This document shows, piece after piece, positions 1 through 11,498 of a DNA stretch of 64,000 nucleotides. The stretch lies in contig SWDT01000086.1 in assembly GCA_009193035.1 (NCBI GenBank), positions 124,001 to 188,000 on the forward strand, given 5' to 3'. Numbering within the stretch: position 1 is the stretch's first letter; each line of letters begins with the position of its first letter. The notes beneath the pieces were generated by a model that searched no databases, had not been told where the DNA came from, and saw only the letters and a list, made by a program, of their open reading frames with translations. The stretch comes from Halicephalobus mephisto (Eukaryota; Nematoda; Chromadorea; Rhabditida; Panagrolaimidae). The position numbers and the translations under genes are program-made.

Positions 1-1052
1 AAGGCTACCCATGCAACTGTAAAATATAACATTTAATGTTCATTTGATGACCCAGCAACCTTACAGAGAACAAAGATGAAACAGAGGGCAAACTGCACAG
101 CATACCGTATTTCTTTTGTTTTTCTAGAGACCAATTCTGTTTTAACGAGTTTGGATGCCCGCAAGTTATTCTTTCGCACGTAGATGAAGATCTGGAAGAA
201 ATAATTAACTGTAATTCTACTAGTTAAACTTTACAAAGACGTATAATGAAATAGAGATAAAAGAACTGAAACAGTTGAATGGGGTACCGATGTAATTGTT
301 AACATAGTTAAAATCTTTATCGATGTAAGTATAACCATAGGTGCCGTAATACACATACATTCTGAAATAACTACTTAACAAATTAGTTATAACTGTTGAC
401 TTACTTGCAACAAGGAATGACGAAATACGACACTGAAGCCTGTGTGAATCCCAGTATTAGGGTCATCACACCAAATACGATCGTCTTTTTTCTGTCAAAA
501 ATATGAGAATACAGAGGGAAAACGACCGTGACCAATCTGTTCAAAGCAACAACTGGCTGTAGAATCATGTCCGAGTACCAGCATCCGAGGGAGATCCAGG
601 AGAAGAACTTGGTCCCTATTGAATTTGTTCCTCCTTCGAAGTAGTCTTGCTGTAATATTACCTTTACTTAATTACTGAAATTACATAGATGCTTTTAGAA
701 TTTACTCCAAATTTGTATAATCAGCATCTAACACTGGAGAGTTCTCGGAAAATGTTTGAAACTCACATCCAAAAAACTCCATAGGAACCCTAATTTTAGC
801 TTCTCAAATAATACGACTTTCCCAATCCCGTACCTGTGCAATGGTTGTCGGACCCAAGTAGAAAAAGGACACGAATAATTGGAGTGTGTTTCCGAAAATA
901 TTGCAAAAGGCGAGAATATAAATACTGTTGCCGGTGGAGCTAATGAGTCTAGCTTTGTACAGTACATAAAGCACACTGATGTTTAACATGAATCCGGAAA
1001 AACCAGATAACATAATTAACCCTCCACAAAAAGCGGAGACCATTGACATCAT
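1..1052 (-). CDS. srx-like chemoreceptor, 5' part (runs off left edge)
   Basis: Probable seven-helix chemosensory receptor acting in the plasma membrane of sensory cilia. I spliced exons 834-1052, 405-649, 235-361, 65-191 and 1-16; every junction is GT-AG and the frame stays open to the window edge. The start ATG at 1052 has an in-frame TAG just upstream. Visible landmarks are a first hydrophobic segment (FMLNISVLYVLY), the motif NSIYILAFCNIFGN, a TM3 end reading ALNRLVTVVFPLYSHIF, and EIRYAVQFALCFIFVLF before the sixth helix. The NS(F/I)..L......N pattern, the ALNR...FPL motif and EIR...Q are what I know of the nematode Srx family, so the class is an inference; srt is the main alternative. 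The last helix and the stop lie outside the window. Confidence 0.8.
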
Positions 1053-1463
1053 CTTGGAAGATTTTTTCTAAAATATATTAGTTTTTATTATTCTATAAAG
1101 ACATGAGTTTGGAAAACAATATAATCAAGGAACATGTTATCGAAGACGATTAGAAGATTTTGGGCAAGAATCAAAACTGATATTATTAAGGAATTTATGT
1201 GATGTCTTATTTGTAGTTAATTTGGAATACTTTTGGTGGCACAAACTCAAAGTAACAAAGTTGATAAAGTGAAAATGAGAAAAAACATTAGGTAACACCC
1301 TTTTAAAATACAGTATTCATCATTAGTAATAATTTTTTTGATAAAAATGTCTAGAATGTATTACATACTTTATACGTGAATCACAGAAGGTTCTGAGAAT
1401 ATATCATTTTAAAAAATTTATTAACTCTCTAGGGTCAAGAAAAAATTAATATTCTAATGAATT
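1053..1463. other. intergenic, no gene seen
   Basis: AT-rich spacer upstream of the receptor gene. I see no open frame with splice structure, RNA gene or clear repeat. Confidence 0.5.
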
Positions 1464-1468
1464 GTGAT

Positions 1469-1813
1469 TGTCGCAGAAAGCGAGAAGACTCTTGGCACGA
1501 AAACCCTTGAGATGCAGGAACTCAACTTACGTGCCAACCAGCCGGCAGAAGCGGAGGAATTCAGAAGCGAGAACAGGGAACGAGACCAAGCTGCGAAGAG
1601 TTGTTCTTAATTATTTTGTATTGTTGACTGCTGGAATAAAGCGAAGAGTTAACAATTATCAATTAAGGAATAGGTCAGATTCCCTTACATGGTGCAACAA
1701 CCGGGAATCATGATCAAAACAGCTGGTGGAGCCATAAGAAGGCGGTGCGAACCAACTATGAAAGCGAAGAGTTAACAATTACCAATTAAGGAAATAGGTC
1801 AGATTCCCTTACA
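1469..1813 (+). mobile_element. deleted LTR retrotransposon (LTR family TGTCG...CA)
   Basis: The element starts TGTCGCAGAAAGCGAGAAG and ends CCCTTACA. It is flanked by a perfect 5-bp target duplication GTGAT (1464-1468 and 1814-1818). A first full LTR unit runs 1469-1689 (TG...CA, with an internal aataaa). It is followed by about 75 bp starting TGGTGCAAC, the place where a primer-binding site would be. The last 50 bp (from about 1764, gcgaagagttaacaatt...cttaca) repeat the end of the LTR, so it looks like 5' LTR, a scrap of internal sequence and the tail of the 3' LTR. A related copy is at 39192-39442. Short ORFs inside it are not genes. Confidence 0.75.
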
Positions 1814-1818
1814 GTGAT

Positions 1819-3980
1819 ATACGACTGTAGTTTTCAGTTAAATAATAGGTATTCACCTGATTCTGCTTTCTAAACTGTGAGTAATGTTGGACGAAGCTAA
1901 CTCAAGGGACTTTTAGTTTAAGATAATAATGTTTTGACTATAACTATCACAAGAAATATGCATAAGTACACAAGATATTCAATTACTTTGGTGGTTATGA
2001 TTTTTCCGAGGAAAATATTTGCAAACTGATTTGACATTATGTACTTACAAAAAATGAAAAACTTCGAATAGATTGTACTAATTGAATGTATTTAAAACAT
2101 CTGATCTAAATGACAAATAACCCAAGGGAAAACAAAAATGATAATGGATTTCATACTAAAGTAGAATCCCTTGGAGACAAGCTTTAAACATGGCAACAAC
2201 TAATGAATTGATATATTGGTAAACAGTCAACTATTACTAACCGAAGAGACTGAGTAATTAAGATGAATAATGATGTAATTAAAGAGATCATGGACAAAAC
2301 AAAATCAAAATCGGATTTGTTTCTTCATTTGGTCCGATAACCATGGAAGATCAGTGGTTGTCTCATATCAGTTTGCTACTGTTAGTTCTCGAAATTAAAG
2401 CGAACAGTTATTTTGAGAGGAAAGACTCCAAGTCCAGTTAATAAAAATTCACTTTCTCTGTGAGCTGAACAATATTTCTCGGGAAAACAAGTAATTTCAA
2501 TAACTTTTCTCTCTTTTACTTTAGTGTAATTCTTAGTAATGAAAATAAGGATTTTATTATCAAATTTATTGCATGAGTTGTATTTTCTTACGAAATATTT
2601 GTCATTGATACTTTATATCAGTGGATACAGATTTATTTATTTTGAATTCCATATAATATTTGGTAGATCTTTCATGACAAAAAGTATATGTGAAAATTAT
2701 AATTTTTTATGCACATGAATCAGATATTGTAGATATCTTTGATTTTTCGCGCATTTTCTTAGATTGAAATGTGCTCTATTTCCATCTTCATTGCCCTCTT
2801 GTCGGCGGATTATTCTAGTTTATTGCCATTCCTTTGTTATTTTGGTGATATTGGTTTACTCAATGAACATGATTTGACAAGTAAAGTACATTCTGATTCA
2901 CTTTGTTCATTTTGATCATGATTAATTGCCAAGATAACTGTCGACGCAGTAGAAAATGACAGTAGTGGAGAACGGCAGATGAATCATCAATACAAAAGAA
3001 ACAAATAAGCTTCTACACTTCACTATTAATGTGCCTGATTCGCATTTTGTGTTTATCGTAATTATATGATTTAAGTAATGGCAGTGTATTATGTATTATG
3101 TATTATATATTATCTCTTATATCATATATCTTATATCTTATGTATTATGTCCTGCTTTACCGCGGTTGTTATAATTATCACTTTCTTTGGTTTAATTACC
3201 CAAGTTTGAGGGCAATAAAGAGACCGATACAAATCAGTAGTAAAAAGGATTACTACATTTAGTAACTTTTTGGTTTATACTTTAGTTAGCCGTAAAGTTA
3301 TTTTTCTAGACGACAATAATTGTTGTGGACTTCTTTTTTGATTGTAAATCTGGTTCATTCTGAGAATATTTTATTTTCAACGGATATACACATCTCATTG
3401 TCTTTGTGATCTTCTGGTAGATTTTTATTTACATTCTACTTTCTGATTAATGATTAAATTTAATTCATGATTTTATTATCCTACCGTATACTTTTCAAAG
3501 TAAATTAGGAGAATAAATAACAACAATCTACAATTAATATATCGTTTATTCACCATTGTATTATGTTCAAAACGCAAAGTAATTTATGATTTTTTCCGAA
3601 AATAAATTCAGATTATCTGTGTTTTTTGAAAAATAAAAATTTTTGCTTCTTCATTGACGGACTATTCAGTAAATGAAAGTGAAAAATATGTTCAATGAGT
3701 GTATTTTTGATGATCTTTCTACGTGACATTTAAATTCTTCAATATTTACAATCAAGTGTACTGTGGGAAGAGTCGTGATATTGATAAAAAATTAATTCAA
3801 ATTAATTAATTAATATTGTTCATTCTGAATGGCATTTTTTAAAGGACTCATCTTCAGCGATATCTGTACATTGTATATAATGTACCAATAGATTAAATAT
3901 AATCCATCAGATGCACTAGAATCAGTTCAATCTATCTTTTTTGTGTGTATTGTGTGATGTAGGATTTACTGTATTTACTA
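1819..3980. other. intergenic AT-rich DNA with a short microsatellite
   Basis: No spliced gene model could be built on either strand. At about 3088-3150 there is a degenerate run of tattatgta/tatcttata units. The rest shows no repeat shared with other parts of the window. Confidence 0.45.
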
Positions 3981-4111
3981 CAGTTGAATCTCGATATAAG
4001 GCACCCTGAAGAGACCGAACAAATCGTGTCTTATATCGTGGGGTGCCTTTTATCGAGGGTCGAATATGACTAAAATTCCTTAAAATCGTGCCTTTTATCG
4101 AGATTTCACTG
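3981..4111. mobile_element. 131-bp MITE with TA target duplication
   Basis: The left end CAGTTGAATCTCGATATAAG and the inverted right end (reads CAGTGAAATCTCGATAAAAG on the minus strand) are imperfect terminal inverted repeats of about 25 bp. TA lies directly outside both ends (3979-3980, 4112-4113). TA duplication with CAGT ends fits a non-autonomous Tc1/mariner/pogo-type element. No coding capacity. Confidence 0.75.
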
Positions 4112-4578
4112 TATAAACATTATTTTTCTAACTTATGTGTACTACATTCTACAATATAGTTGTGGTATAAATGAAGACACGTAAAATCCAACTACCACAT
4201 GATTCCCTCAGGTAATCTCCACTCTATCAGCCGACACGCTCAGATCGCAATATAAGGTTAAGAAAACTGAACTCGCGGAGATAGGAAATGAGATTGTTCT
4301 ATTGAATTTATTGAACAGTATGTAGAGTTCAATTGACCTGGGTTGACGAGTCTGGGGAGATATCTCCTTTCTATTCGCTTGATAATGTTGGATAAACTTA
4401 TCTGACAAACTGCCTATGGTAGGAAGCTCAATTTTCCGCTCGGTCTCGGACCCGTGTGACTATCATTGAATATTTAACGTTCTACGCAGCCCCGAAGACC
4501 CATACTACATAGTTTTGTCTTCACCAACTTTCTAAAAGTTTCACAATCCTAAATAATAAATATATTTCTTAACAATAT
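4112..4578. other. intergenic, no gene seen
   Basis: Downstream of the Ly6-like gene. A 66-codon open frame on the minus strand (4208-4408) has no splice or coding signature. Confidence 0.4.
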
Positions 4579-4965
4579 TTATTTTAATAACAATTGAAAA
4601 CTAAAGTAAAACAGTAAATACATAAAAATCTGAATAAAAGTTAATTTTACTTCGCTGTTGTTGCAGTAATTGACATTACAGTAACAATGAATAGCAATGG
4701 GATGTTCGGGAGTTTCATCGTCGAAGGAAATCCTGAATTCGCATCCGAGATTTATGGATTTATCTGGATTGTTCCGACATCCGAACAAAGTCAATTCGTC
4801 TTCGATTCTGTCGAATTTATAACAGTAGCCCTTACAGTAAGCCCGCTGAGTGCCGTTGATGTAATTGGCCTTTCGGCAGTTTTCTCCACGACATCCATGA
4901 AAACAGTAAAGACTTGAAATTTGGGAAATTTCGAAATAAATTAAAACAAAAATAAAAAATTTCAT
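4579..4965 (-). CDS. Ly6/uPAR-like small GPI-anchored protein
   Basis: Single-exon frame of 128 residues. It has an N-terminal signal peptide (about residues 1-18, hydrophobic FFIFVLIYF), ten cysteines in the mature part, and the Ly6 closing pattern CYCNVNYCNN around residues 94-103. A hydrophobic C-terminal tail (about 110-127) follows and suggests a GPI anchor. There are NxT/S glycosylation sites (NGT, NNS). Three-finger proteins of this type sit on the outer cell surface; in nematodes several tune ion channels or receptors, but the partner here is unknown. An AATAAA on the coding strand overlaps the stop region (about 4577-4582). The assignment rests on cysteine spacing only. A second member with a different sequence lies at 44172. 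Confidence 0.75.
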   Translation of the reverse strand: MKFFIFVLIYFEISQISSLYCFHGCRGENCRKANYINGTQRAYCKGYCYKFDRIEDELTLFGCRNNPDKSINLGCEFRISFDDETPEHPIAIHCYCNVNYCNNSEVKLTFIQIFMYLLFYFSFQLLLK

Positions 4966-5407
4966 TTTTCACAAAAATGAAGTTCAAAAAAAACGAAAAC
5001 GATTTTTTCAAATTTGTGATTCATCTTGAATAAAAATGATTTTATTCAATTTTGGAAACATTATGCAGGAATCATTACTTTTTTAGAATTTTAGAATTTT
5101 TTTTATTTAAAAGTTAAAAATTAACACTCAGTTTATTCCACAATTAAAATTCAAAAATCATCTTCGTTTTGACTTCATTGTTGATGAAAGCCTTTTTTAA
5201 ACATCTTCACTTGGATAATGAACTGGAAAAACAAGAATTACTCATATTTTGCAATCTATTTTAAATTTTATTTTTTTCCTAATTTTTAAAAAAGAAAAAA
5301 AAACGAACGTTTGGCGAACCGTGCTTGATTGCCAACGAGAAAAGTAGTTTCTTTCGTAAAATTTTTCGGATCCAATTCCGTCCTTTCGGTTTTCCTACTT
5401 AGTCGTC
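4966..5407. other. intergenic between divergent genes
   Basis: Shared upstream region of the Ly6-like gene (-) and CPSF30 (+). AT-rich; no TATA box or known motif stands out. Confidence 0.4.
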
Positions 5408-6743
5408 ATGATGGAAATCGACCATATCACGTCAGCAGATGAACCGGATCAGAACTTTGATCCTATGATACAGGTATGCAATTGTTTAATTCTTAATTGA
5501 AATTTTATTTTCAGGATCAAAACATCGATGACGAACTTTATTCAAAACGAGATGGAATGGATATCGTATTGTGGACATTACAAAGAGCACTAACAAAAAA
5601 ACACGCTATAAAAGATCCAAAAGGTTAGTTAATTTTTTAGGAATTTTTATATCACTATTTTTAAAAATTCATATATGGATTTGTTTTCTATTACTTTAGA
5701 AATCCATATATGAACTTTATTTTTTATTGTTTGGGAAATTCATATATGAAATCTTTCAAAAACCCCTTAATTGAATTTGTTTTTCTAAAAATTCATATAT
5801 GAAATTTGTTTTTACTCTTTTTGGAGTTTATATATTTCATTTTTATTTTCCAGATGACGACGAAGATGAACCGACACCGGCAATGGAGCCGAAAGCGTCG
5901 GAATTGACAACTGCAGGGTATTCGATGGAGTCTCTAATAGGTGCTTTTCCTACAGAAAGATCAGAGTTGGAAAACGTAATAGAATCACAGATCGGATTGC
6001 CAGTTATGCCATTTCACAACATGGACAGAAGTGGACGATCGATTTGCACTCTTTTCCTCAAGGATCTATGTCCTCATGGAACCAAATGCCATCTACGTCA
6101 TCTGAAGGGAGACAAAACCGTCGTGTGTAAGCACTGGCTGAGAGGTCTTTGCAAAAAAGGAGATGATTGTGAATTTTTACACGAATATGATTTGTCGAAA
6201 ATGCCGGAATGTTTCTTCTTCTCGAGGTACAATGCCTGCAGCAACAAGGAATGCACATTCAGACACATTGACCCGGAAAGCAAAATTAAAGATTGTCCGT
6301 GGTATGATCGGGGATTCTGTCGACATGGACCTTATTGCAAATATCGTCACAGAAGGAGAATCTTGTGTGATGCTTACATGGTCGGTTTCTGTCCAGAAGG
6401 CCCGAATTGCCCGCATTTCCATCCTCCGAATACGATGCCGCCTCCGGAATTACCCAGTATCCAGACGAATAAATTCACCATGGCTTTGCTTTGCCACAAC
6501 TGTCATGAACGAGGCCACAAAGCCAGCAACTGTCCTCATTTGCCTATGAGAAAAACAATGCCGGTTGTCCAACAGAAAGTTCCCGGAGGTTTTGAACCAA
6601 GAAAAAGTTTGGCTGAAGTTGTTTGTTTCAAATGTGGAGCCAAAGGTCATTATGCCAATAGATGTATAAATTCCGGTGCAATGGCTTTCCTGAGGCAAAA
6701 TTCGATGGTTTCAGCTGGTGGAGAAGGCAGTGGCACAGAATGA
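5408..6743 (+). CDS. cpsf-4: CPSF30, cleavage and polyadenylation factor 30 kDa subunit
   Basis: Nuclear RNA-binding subunit of the cleavage and polyadenylation complex that recognises AAUAAA. Exons 5408-5473, 5515-5623 and 5854-6743 give 354 residues. Five CCCH zinc fingers run from residue 123 to about 245; the hallmark stretches KTVVCKHWLRGLCKKGDDC and IDPESKIKDCPWYDRGFC are nearly those of animal CPSF4. Two CCHC zinc knuckles follow (about 272-285 and 316-329); human CPSF4 has one. The N-terminus is about 80 residues longer than in human, acidic, and coded by the first two exons; translation from a later Met is possible. A polyadenylation signal AATAAA lies at 6780-6785. The TAF1B-like gene starts 131 bp after the stop, suggesting this is the first gene of an operon. 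Confidence 0.93.
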
Positions 6744-6785
6744 TATTTTTTATTATTTTTTGATCTCGTTATTTTCTTGAATAAA

Positions 6786-6872
6786 ATGAAGAATTAAAAT
6801 AATGCAAAATTTTAATGGTTTATTTTTTCCGATTATCTTTGTTATTTTTTTTTATTTTTAAAAATATTTTAG
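6786..6872 (+). promoter_or_regulatory. intercistronic region with trans-splice acceptor
   Basis: Between the CPSF30 polyadenylation signal (6780) and the next ATG (6875) there are about 90 bp. They contain a U-rich run (tttttttttatttttaaaa) and end in the splice acceptor TATTTTAG at 6871-6872, only 2 bases before the ATG. In C. elegans this spacing and U-rich content mark SL2 trans-splicing of a downstream operon gene. No intron donor fits upstream, so trans-splicing is the simplest reading, but it is an inference. Confidence 0.55.
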
Positions 6873-6874
6873 AA

Positions 6875-9800
6875 ATGCCGCCAAAAGTATCATGTGATGG
6901 TTGTGGAGGAACAGAATTTTCACTTCATGATGGTCATTATTACTGTAAAATTTGTTCTACTATGAGTCAAAGACTTATGGAATTTGATAATGATGTGATG
7001 GTTAATGTCAGAGCAAGGGTTAAAGATCACAATGTAAGACCTCCGAAGAAAAAAAAAGAAAAAAAGAAACATGCAAAATTTTTTGAAGATGGTTTTGATA
7101 TTGAAGCTATAAAACATTGGACATCTCATACGAGCAATGATTATCCGATTTATATCAGACAAACAGGAAGAAGAGTCACTACTTTTGCTAGAATTGTAGC
7201 GTTGTGGACAGAGACGATGATTACGGATTTCGATGTTCCTGAAACAATCAGGGTTGGTTTAATTTATATAATTTTAAAAATACTCCAAAATTTCTTTCAA
7301 AACAATTTTGTAAAAATTAATTTTTTAATAATAATGAAATTTCGTAAACTTTTATAACCTTCTACAATTTGATAGATTTAAAATCATCTAAAAATGAAAA
7401 TTATTATTATTTTAAAAATATTCTAAAAAAATCTTCCGAAACAATTTCGTAAAAATTAATTTTTTAATAATAATGAAATTTCGTAAACTTTTATAACCTT
7501 CTACAATCTGATAGATTTAAAATCACCTGAAAGCGAAAATTATTATTATTTTAAAATCTTGAAATTCTTATTGAGACAATTTTGTAAAAAAATTATTTTT
7601 AGTAATAGTGGAAGCTTATAAAATCACTGAAAATCTAATAAAAACTGAAAAGTATTTAAAACCGAAGATTCCAAAAATTGCTTCCTAAATAATTTCGTAA
7701 ACAATTTTAATTTCTATAATAAAACTCAAAAATGTTCCAGGATGTTTCAATTTCCTTAGTCCAGAAGTACTTTGCTTTTCATGGAATCGCATTTTGTGAA
7801 GGTGCTGTTGCTTCAGAATCAGAAAAAGCCAAATATCGGTGGAGAATTAAGAAACCGGAATTAAAAGCTATGAAAATAGCAGCAGAAGAAAAAAAAGAAA
7901 AATCTCTTGCTGAAAAAAAAGCTCAACTTGAAAAAAGTCAAAAAGAAGATTTTTTATCTTTTATGAATCAGACTGCAGAAGAAGCAATTGCAACTGAAGA
8001 AACTTTGAGGTTAGAAATAGCCAATGAAGAAATGAATGAACCTGTGATTGGAACGGAAAAATCAGAAGAAGCAAATTTTAATTTAAAAAATGCAAATTTA
8101 GCTGGAAAAATTTATCTCGAAATAGACATGGTCATTGCTGTGATATTTTCAGCTTGTCAAATAGTAGGAGCGACGTGGATTACGCTTTCGGATATTACGA
8201 GATGGTACAGAGAAGATAGACTTGAAGTAACGGCTGCTCAATTGAACGGTCTCGGAATGGCTCCAGATAAAGATGAAACGAAGTTGGATGAGTTTTACAA
8301 AAGATGCTTCAAAACTCCTAGTGGTGTAAGTTTGTTTTAGAAGTCATAGGTAACTTGGAGATTTTGACAAAAGTAATAACTATTCTTAGAGTTGAAATAT
8401 GGTTTGAATTTGAACAAAAAATAACCAATTTTAGAGTTGAAGAAATATAGTTTAAATTTGAACAAAATATATATCCAATACAGTGGTTGGAATTGTAGAT
8501 TCAGAATCTGAAATCAGAAGCTGGTGTCTGTAGAAAAAGTGGAGATCTCGAAGAGTAGATATCATGCAAAAAAACTAAATCAATTAGACGTTATTTAACG
8601 AATTTATGGTATTTTAAAAGTCGAAATTTTGGGTTTCACATATTGAAGTTATGAAGATCAACTTCCGATTCTGACTTTAGATTCTTAAGTCATGAATTTA
8701 ATTTAAAAGTAATCTTCAGAATTCAGATATGTGAAATATTTGATTTCGATCTTTAAGATGTCATAAATCTGTTAAATAATGTCTAATTGATTTAGTTTTT
8801 TTGCATGATGTCTACTCTTTGAGATTTTCAACTTTTTCTACAAACACCAACTTCTGAAGTCATTTCCTAAGGGGAGGTTCTGAAGGTTGGCAATTCTAAC
8901 TTTAGAATCTGAAGTTACTGTATTTTAGGTAATATTTGTTATAATTTAAAAATAGTCATGATTTTTTAAAGATTTTGTTCAAAAAAGTAAAGTTACGTAG
9001 AATGGCTGTTAATAATCCCAAAATAACCAAGAAATTTCAGTCAATGACGTTATCAGAATCTTTCCATTCAGTTATCTTAATTTCTCATGCATGTTTGCCT
9101 CCGAAACTTCCGACTTTGGAATTTAAAACTATTGTTGATAGACTTGTGTGGCATCTGAATCTTCCGACCGTTTTCCAACATCGATTAAAAGTGATTCTAG
9201 AAGCGATAATTAATCCGGTATGTGATGTTGGCAAGGATTATATTTCTGAATTATGTCCTCTAGTTTCTGATCCGACGGAAAATATCGATGAAATTAAGAA
9301 ATCTTTTGGATATATCAGTTACTTTAGGAAGATTTTTTTGACAGAAACCCTGAATCAAGAAACATTTCTGACTCCAGAAGTCAAAGCGATGAGCATCATT
9401 GTTTTTGGACTGAAATTGGTTTTTGGATTAGATGGTAGAAGAGAAACAAACATGAAAACAGACGAATCTCTACCGTCTTCGATGAATTTTAATTTTTCTG
9501 AATGGATGATCCAATTGAGATTAAGGATATCCGTCTGGAAAGGTATGTCAATAGAAAATGCACTAAATAGTCAACAGATTTTTGATGGATCATGGTTTAA
9601 ATATGAAGCTTCAGCAGGTAGATTAGGTGGATCAGGAGGGATAGTACAAGACACGAGAACAGTGGATTCTTATAATGTTATACCTCATAGGCCTAAAAAT
9701 CCAACAAAACAAAGATCGTTTTATCAATTGTTTAAAAATGATTTTTCAAGAAATCCAAGAAATGATAATTCAACAGAAGCTTTATTTTTTCCAATGAAAT

Positions 9801-11498
9801 CTTATGGAAAATTAAATTCAGAATCTAAAAATCAAGAAGAAAACAAATGGATTGATAAAGAAAAAGAAAAAATATTTTTTGCTGATTTTTCAGATTATGA
9901 AATGAATTATGAACAGAATAATGATGTCGATGAAGTCTTAGAAACGGTAACTAATGATCTACAGAATGACCTAAACGAAGAAGAAAGAAAAATTTGGCTT
10001 CATTTATTTCCATGTTCGGAAAAATATGTCGTAAGTTTTTAGATTACTTAAAATTTTTTTATTTTTAAATAAAATTAAAATTTTTATTAATTTAATTAAA
10101 ATTGAAATTTTTGTATTTTTTGATTAAAATATATTTTTTAAATTTTTCTATTGTAAAAAAGTTTTTGTATTTTTTATTAAAATTAAATTTCTTAGGTAAA
10201 ATTAAAATTTTTGTATTTTTTGATTAAAATTAACTTTTTTAAATTTTTGATTAAGATTAAAATTTTTTATTTAATTGAGATTAGAATTTGTATATTTTTA
10301 ATTGAAATTTTTGTGTTTTTGATTAAAATTAAATTTTTTATTGAAACTTGTTAAACGATTTTAGAAATGTTTAAAATTTTATGAAAGTTTTTGAAATTGT
10401 AAAATTTTATTTTTATTTTTACAATTCTTTAATTTTAATTTAATTTTAGCTTTATCCTCGTCCAGAATCATTTGCTTGTTTGTTCGGCATTAAAGATATC
10501 GTTTATCCGATGAACAGATGCAAGTCGAGTAAGCTTCTCTATGACGACATGAAGAGATATCTTCCTCCTGATTTTGTCCAGTTGATCGAACTTTTAAGTC
10601 TCGTGATTGGAGAAGATCCGCATGTTCTTTTTATTACTTTTTTGATGGTCGAAATGATGTACTTTAGGAAGAAAAAGTAAGTTTTTATTAATAAAATTTG
10701 AATAACTCAAATTTTACAAGTTTTAGAATTTTTCGAAATTTAATAAAAAATTCTGAAATTTTTGGAATTTTGATTAAATTTAGAATTTTATAAGGATTTT
10801 TAGAATTGAATGAATTTTTGAAGGAGTTTTTTGAACTTTTCAGGATTTTGTAAAATTTTCTAGAATTTAATAAAAAATTCTGAAACTTTTGAAATTTTGA
10901 TTAAATTTAGAATTTTACAAAAATTTCGAAAGCTTTTGAAAATTCAATGATTTTTGAAGTTTTCTTGAATATTAAAAATTTTTGAAATTTTTTATTTTTA
11001 TCTTTAGTGATATTTAACGTGGTATTTTTTAGATTGCAACAACTGGAAGAAGGTCTTAGAAATGGCAAAAAAGTGAAAACTAATCTTTCATTCGATTCTG
11101 AAATTATCGACTTGTATAAAGAAAACGTAACAACGGTGATTTCGTTAATTCCAGAATTCAGAACTAAGGACAAGAAAATTTTTAAATATAATCACATGTC
11201 TGCTCATTTTCCGAAATCTGTTTTATTTTTTTTAAATTCTGATGAACGGGATTCTGGAACATCAGAAATGAAACAAAATGATCGAAGATCAACAACTCCG
11301 TCTGGATTACGACGAAGAAGAATTCAGAATTTTGAAAACTTGAGTGATGATGAAATATTCGATGAAGTAGAAGAATTTAATTCTACAGAAATTTTTTCTG
11401 AAAAAAAAAGTTTAAAAAAAAATAGAAAAGTTGAAAATCGGTTTTTACGAACACATGCTGATTTGGGAATATCAATTTTGATCTGGCGATACTGGTAG
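6875..11498 (+). CDS. TAF1B/Rrn7-like RNA polymerase I initiation factor
   Basis: Probable SL1/core-factor subunit that recruits RNA polymerase I to rDNA promoters in the nucleolus. Exons 6875-7252, 7741-8325, 8972-10030, 10450-10676 and 11033-11498 join in frame to 904 residues. The N-terminus has a zinc ribbon (C7, C10, C24, C27; SCDGCGG...YYCKIC), as in TAF1B/Rrn7, followed by a lysine-rich stretch. The TFIIB-like cyclin region follows; AMSIIVFGLKLVFGLDG...FNFSEWM matches the second cyclin fold of TAF1B as I remember it. The C-terminal 100 residues are acidic or basic low complexity. It is longer than human TAF1B (588). The exon 3 acceptor (TTTTTAAAG at 8963-8971) is weak, so that edge is less certain. 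Likely co-transcribed with CPSF30. Confidence 0.8.
7253..7740. repeat. tandem duplication in TAF1B-like intron 1
   Basis: A unit of about 150 bp (ttaattttttaataataatgaaatttcgtaaac...) occurs twice (about 7317-7400 and 7456-7540) with a worn third part. AT-rich intron filler. Confidence 0.6.
8481..8920. mobile_element. 440-bp MITE with long inverted repeats in TAF1B-like intron 2
   Basis: The ends are CAGT...ACTG with TA on both sides (8479-8480, 8921-8922). The arms are very long. The left arm (about 8481-8610, with catgcaaaaaaactaaatca) is matched by the inverted right arm (about 8770-8920, with tgatttagtttttttgcatg). No transposase frame is present. The arms could fold into a long hairpin in the pre-mRNA. 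Confidence 0.8.

Noticed and set aside
1468..1713. 81-codon open frame
   Set aside because: It lies within the LTR and crosses its internal polyadenylation signal.
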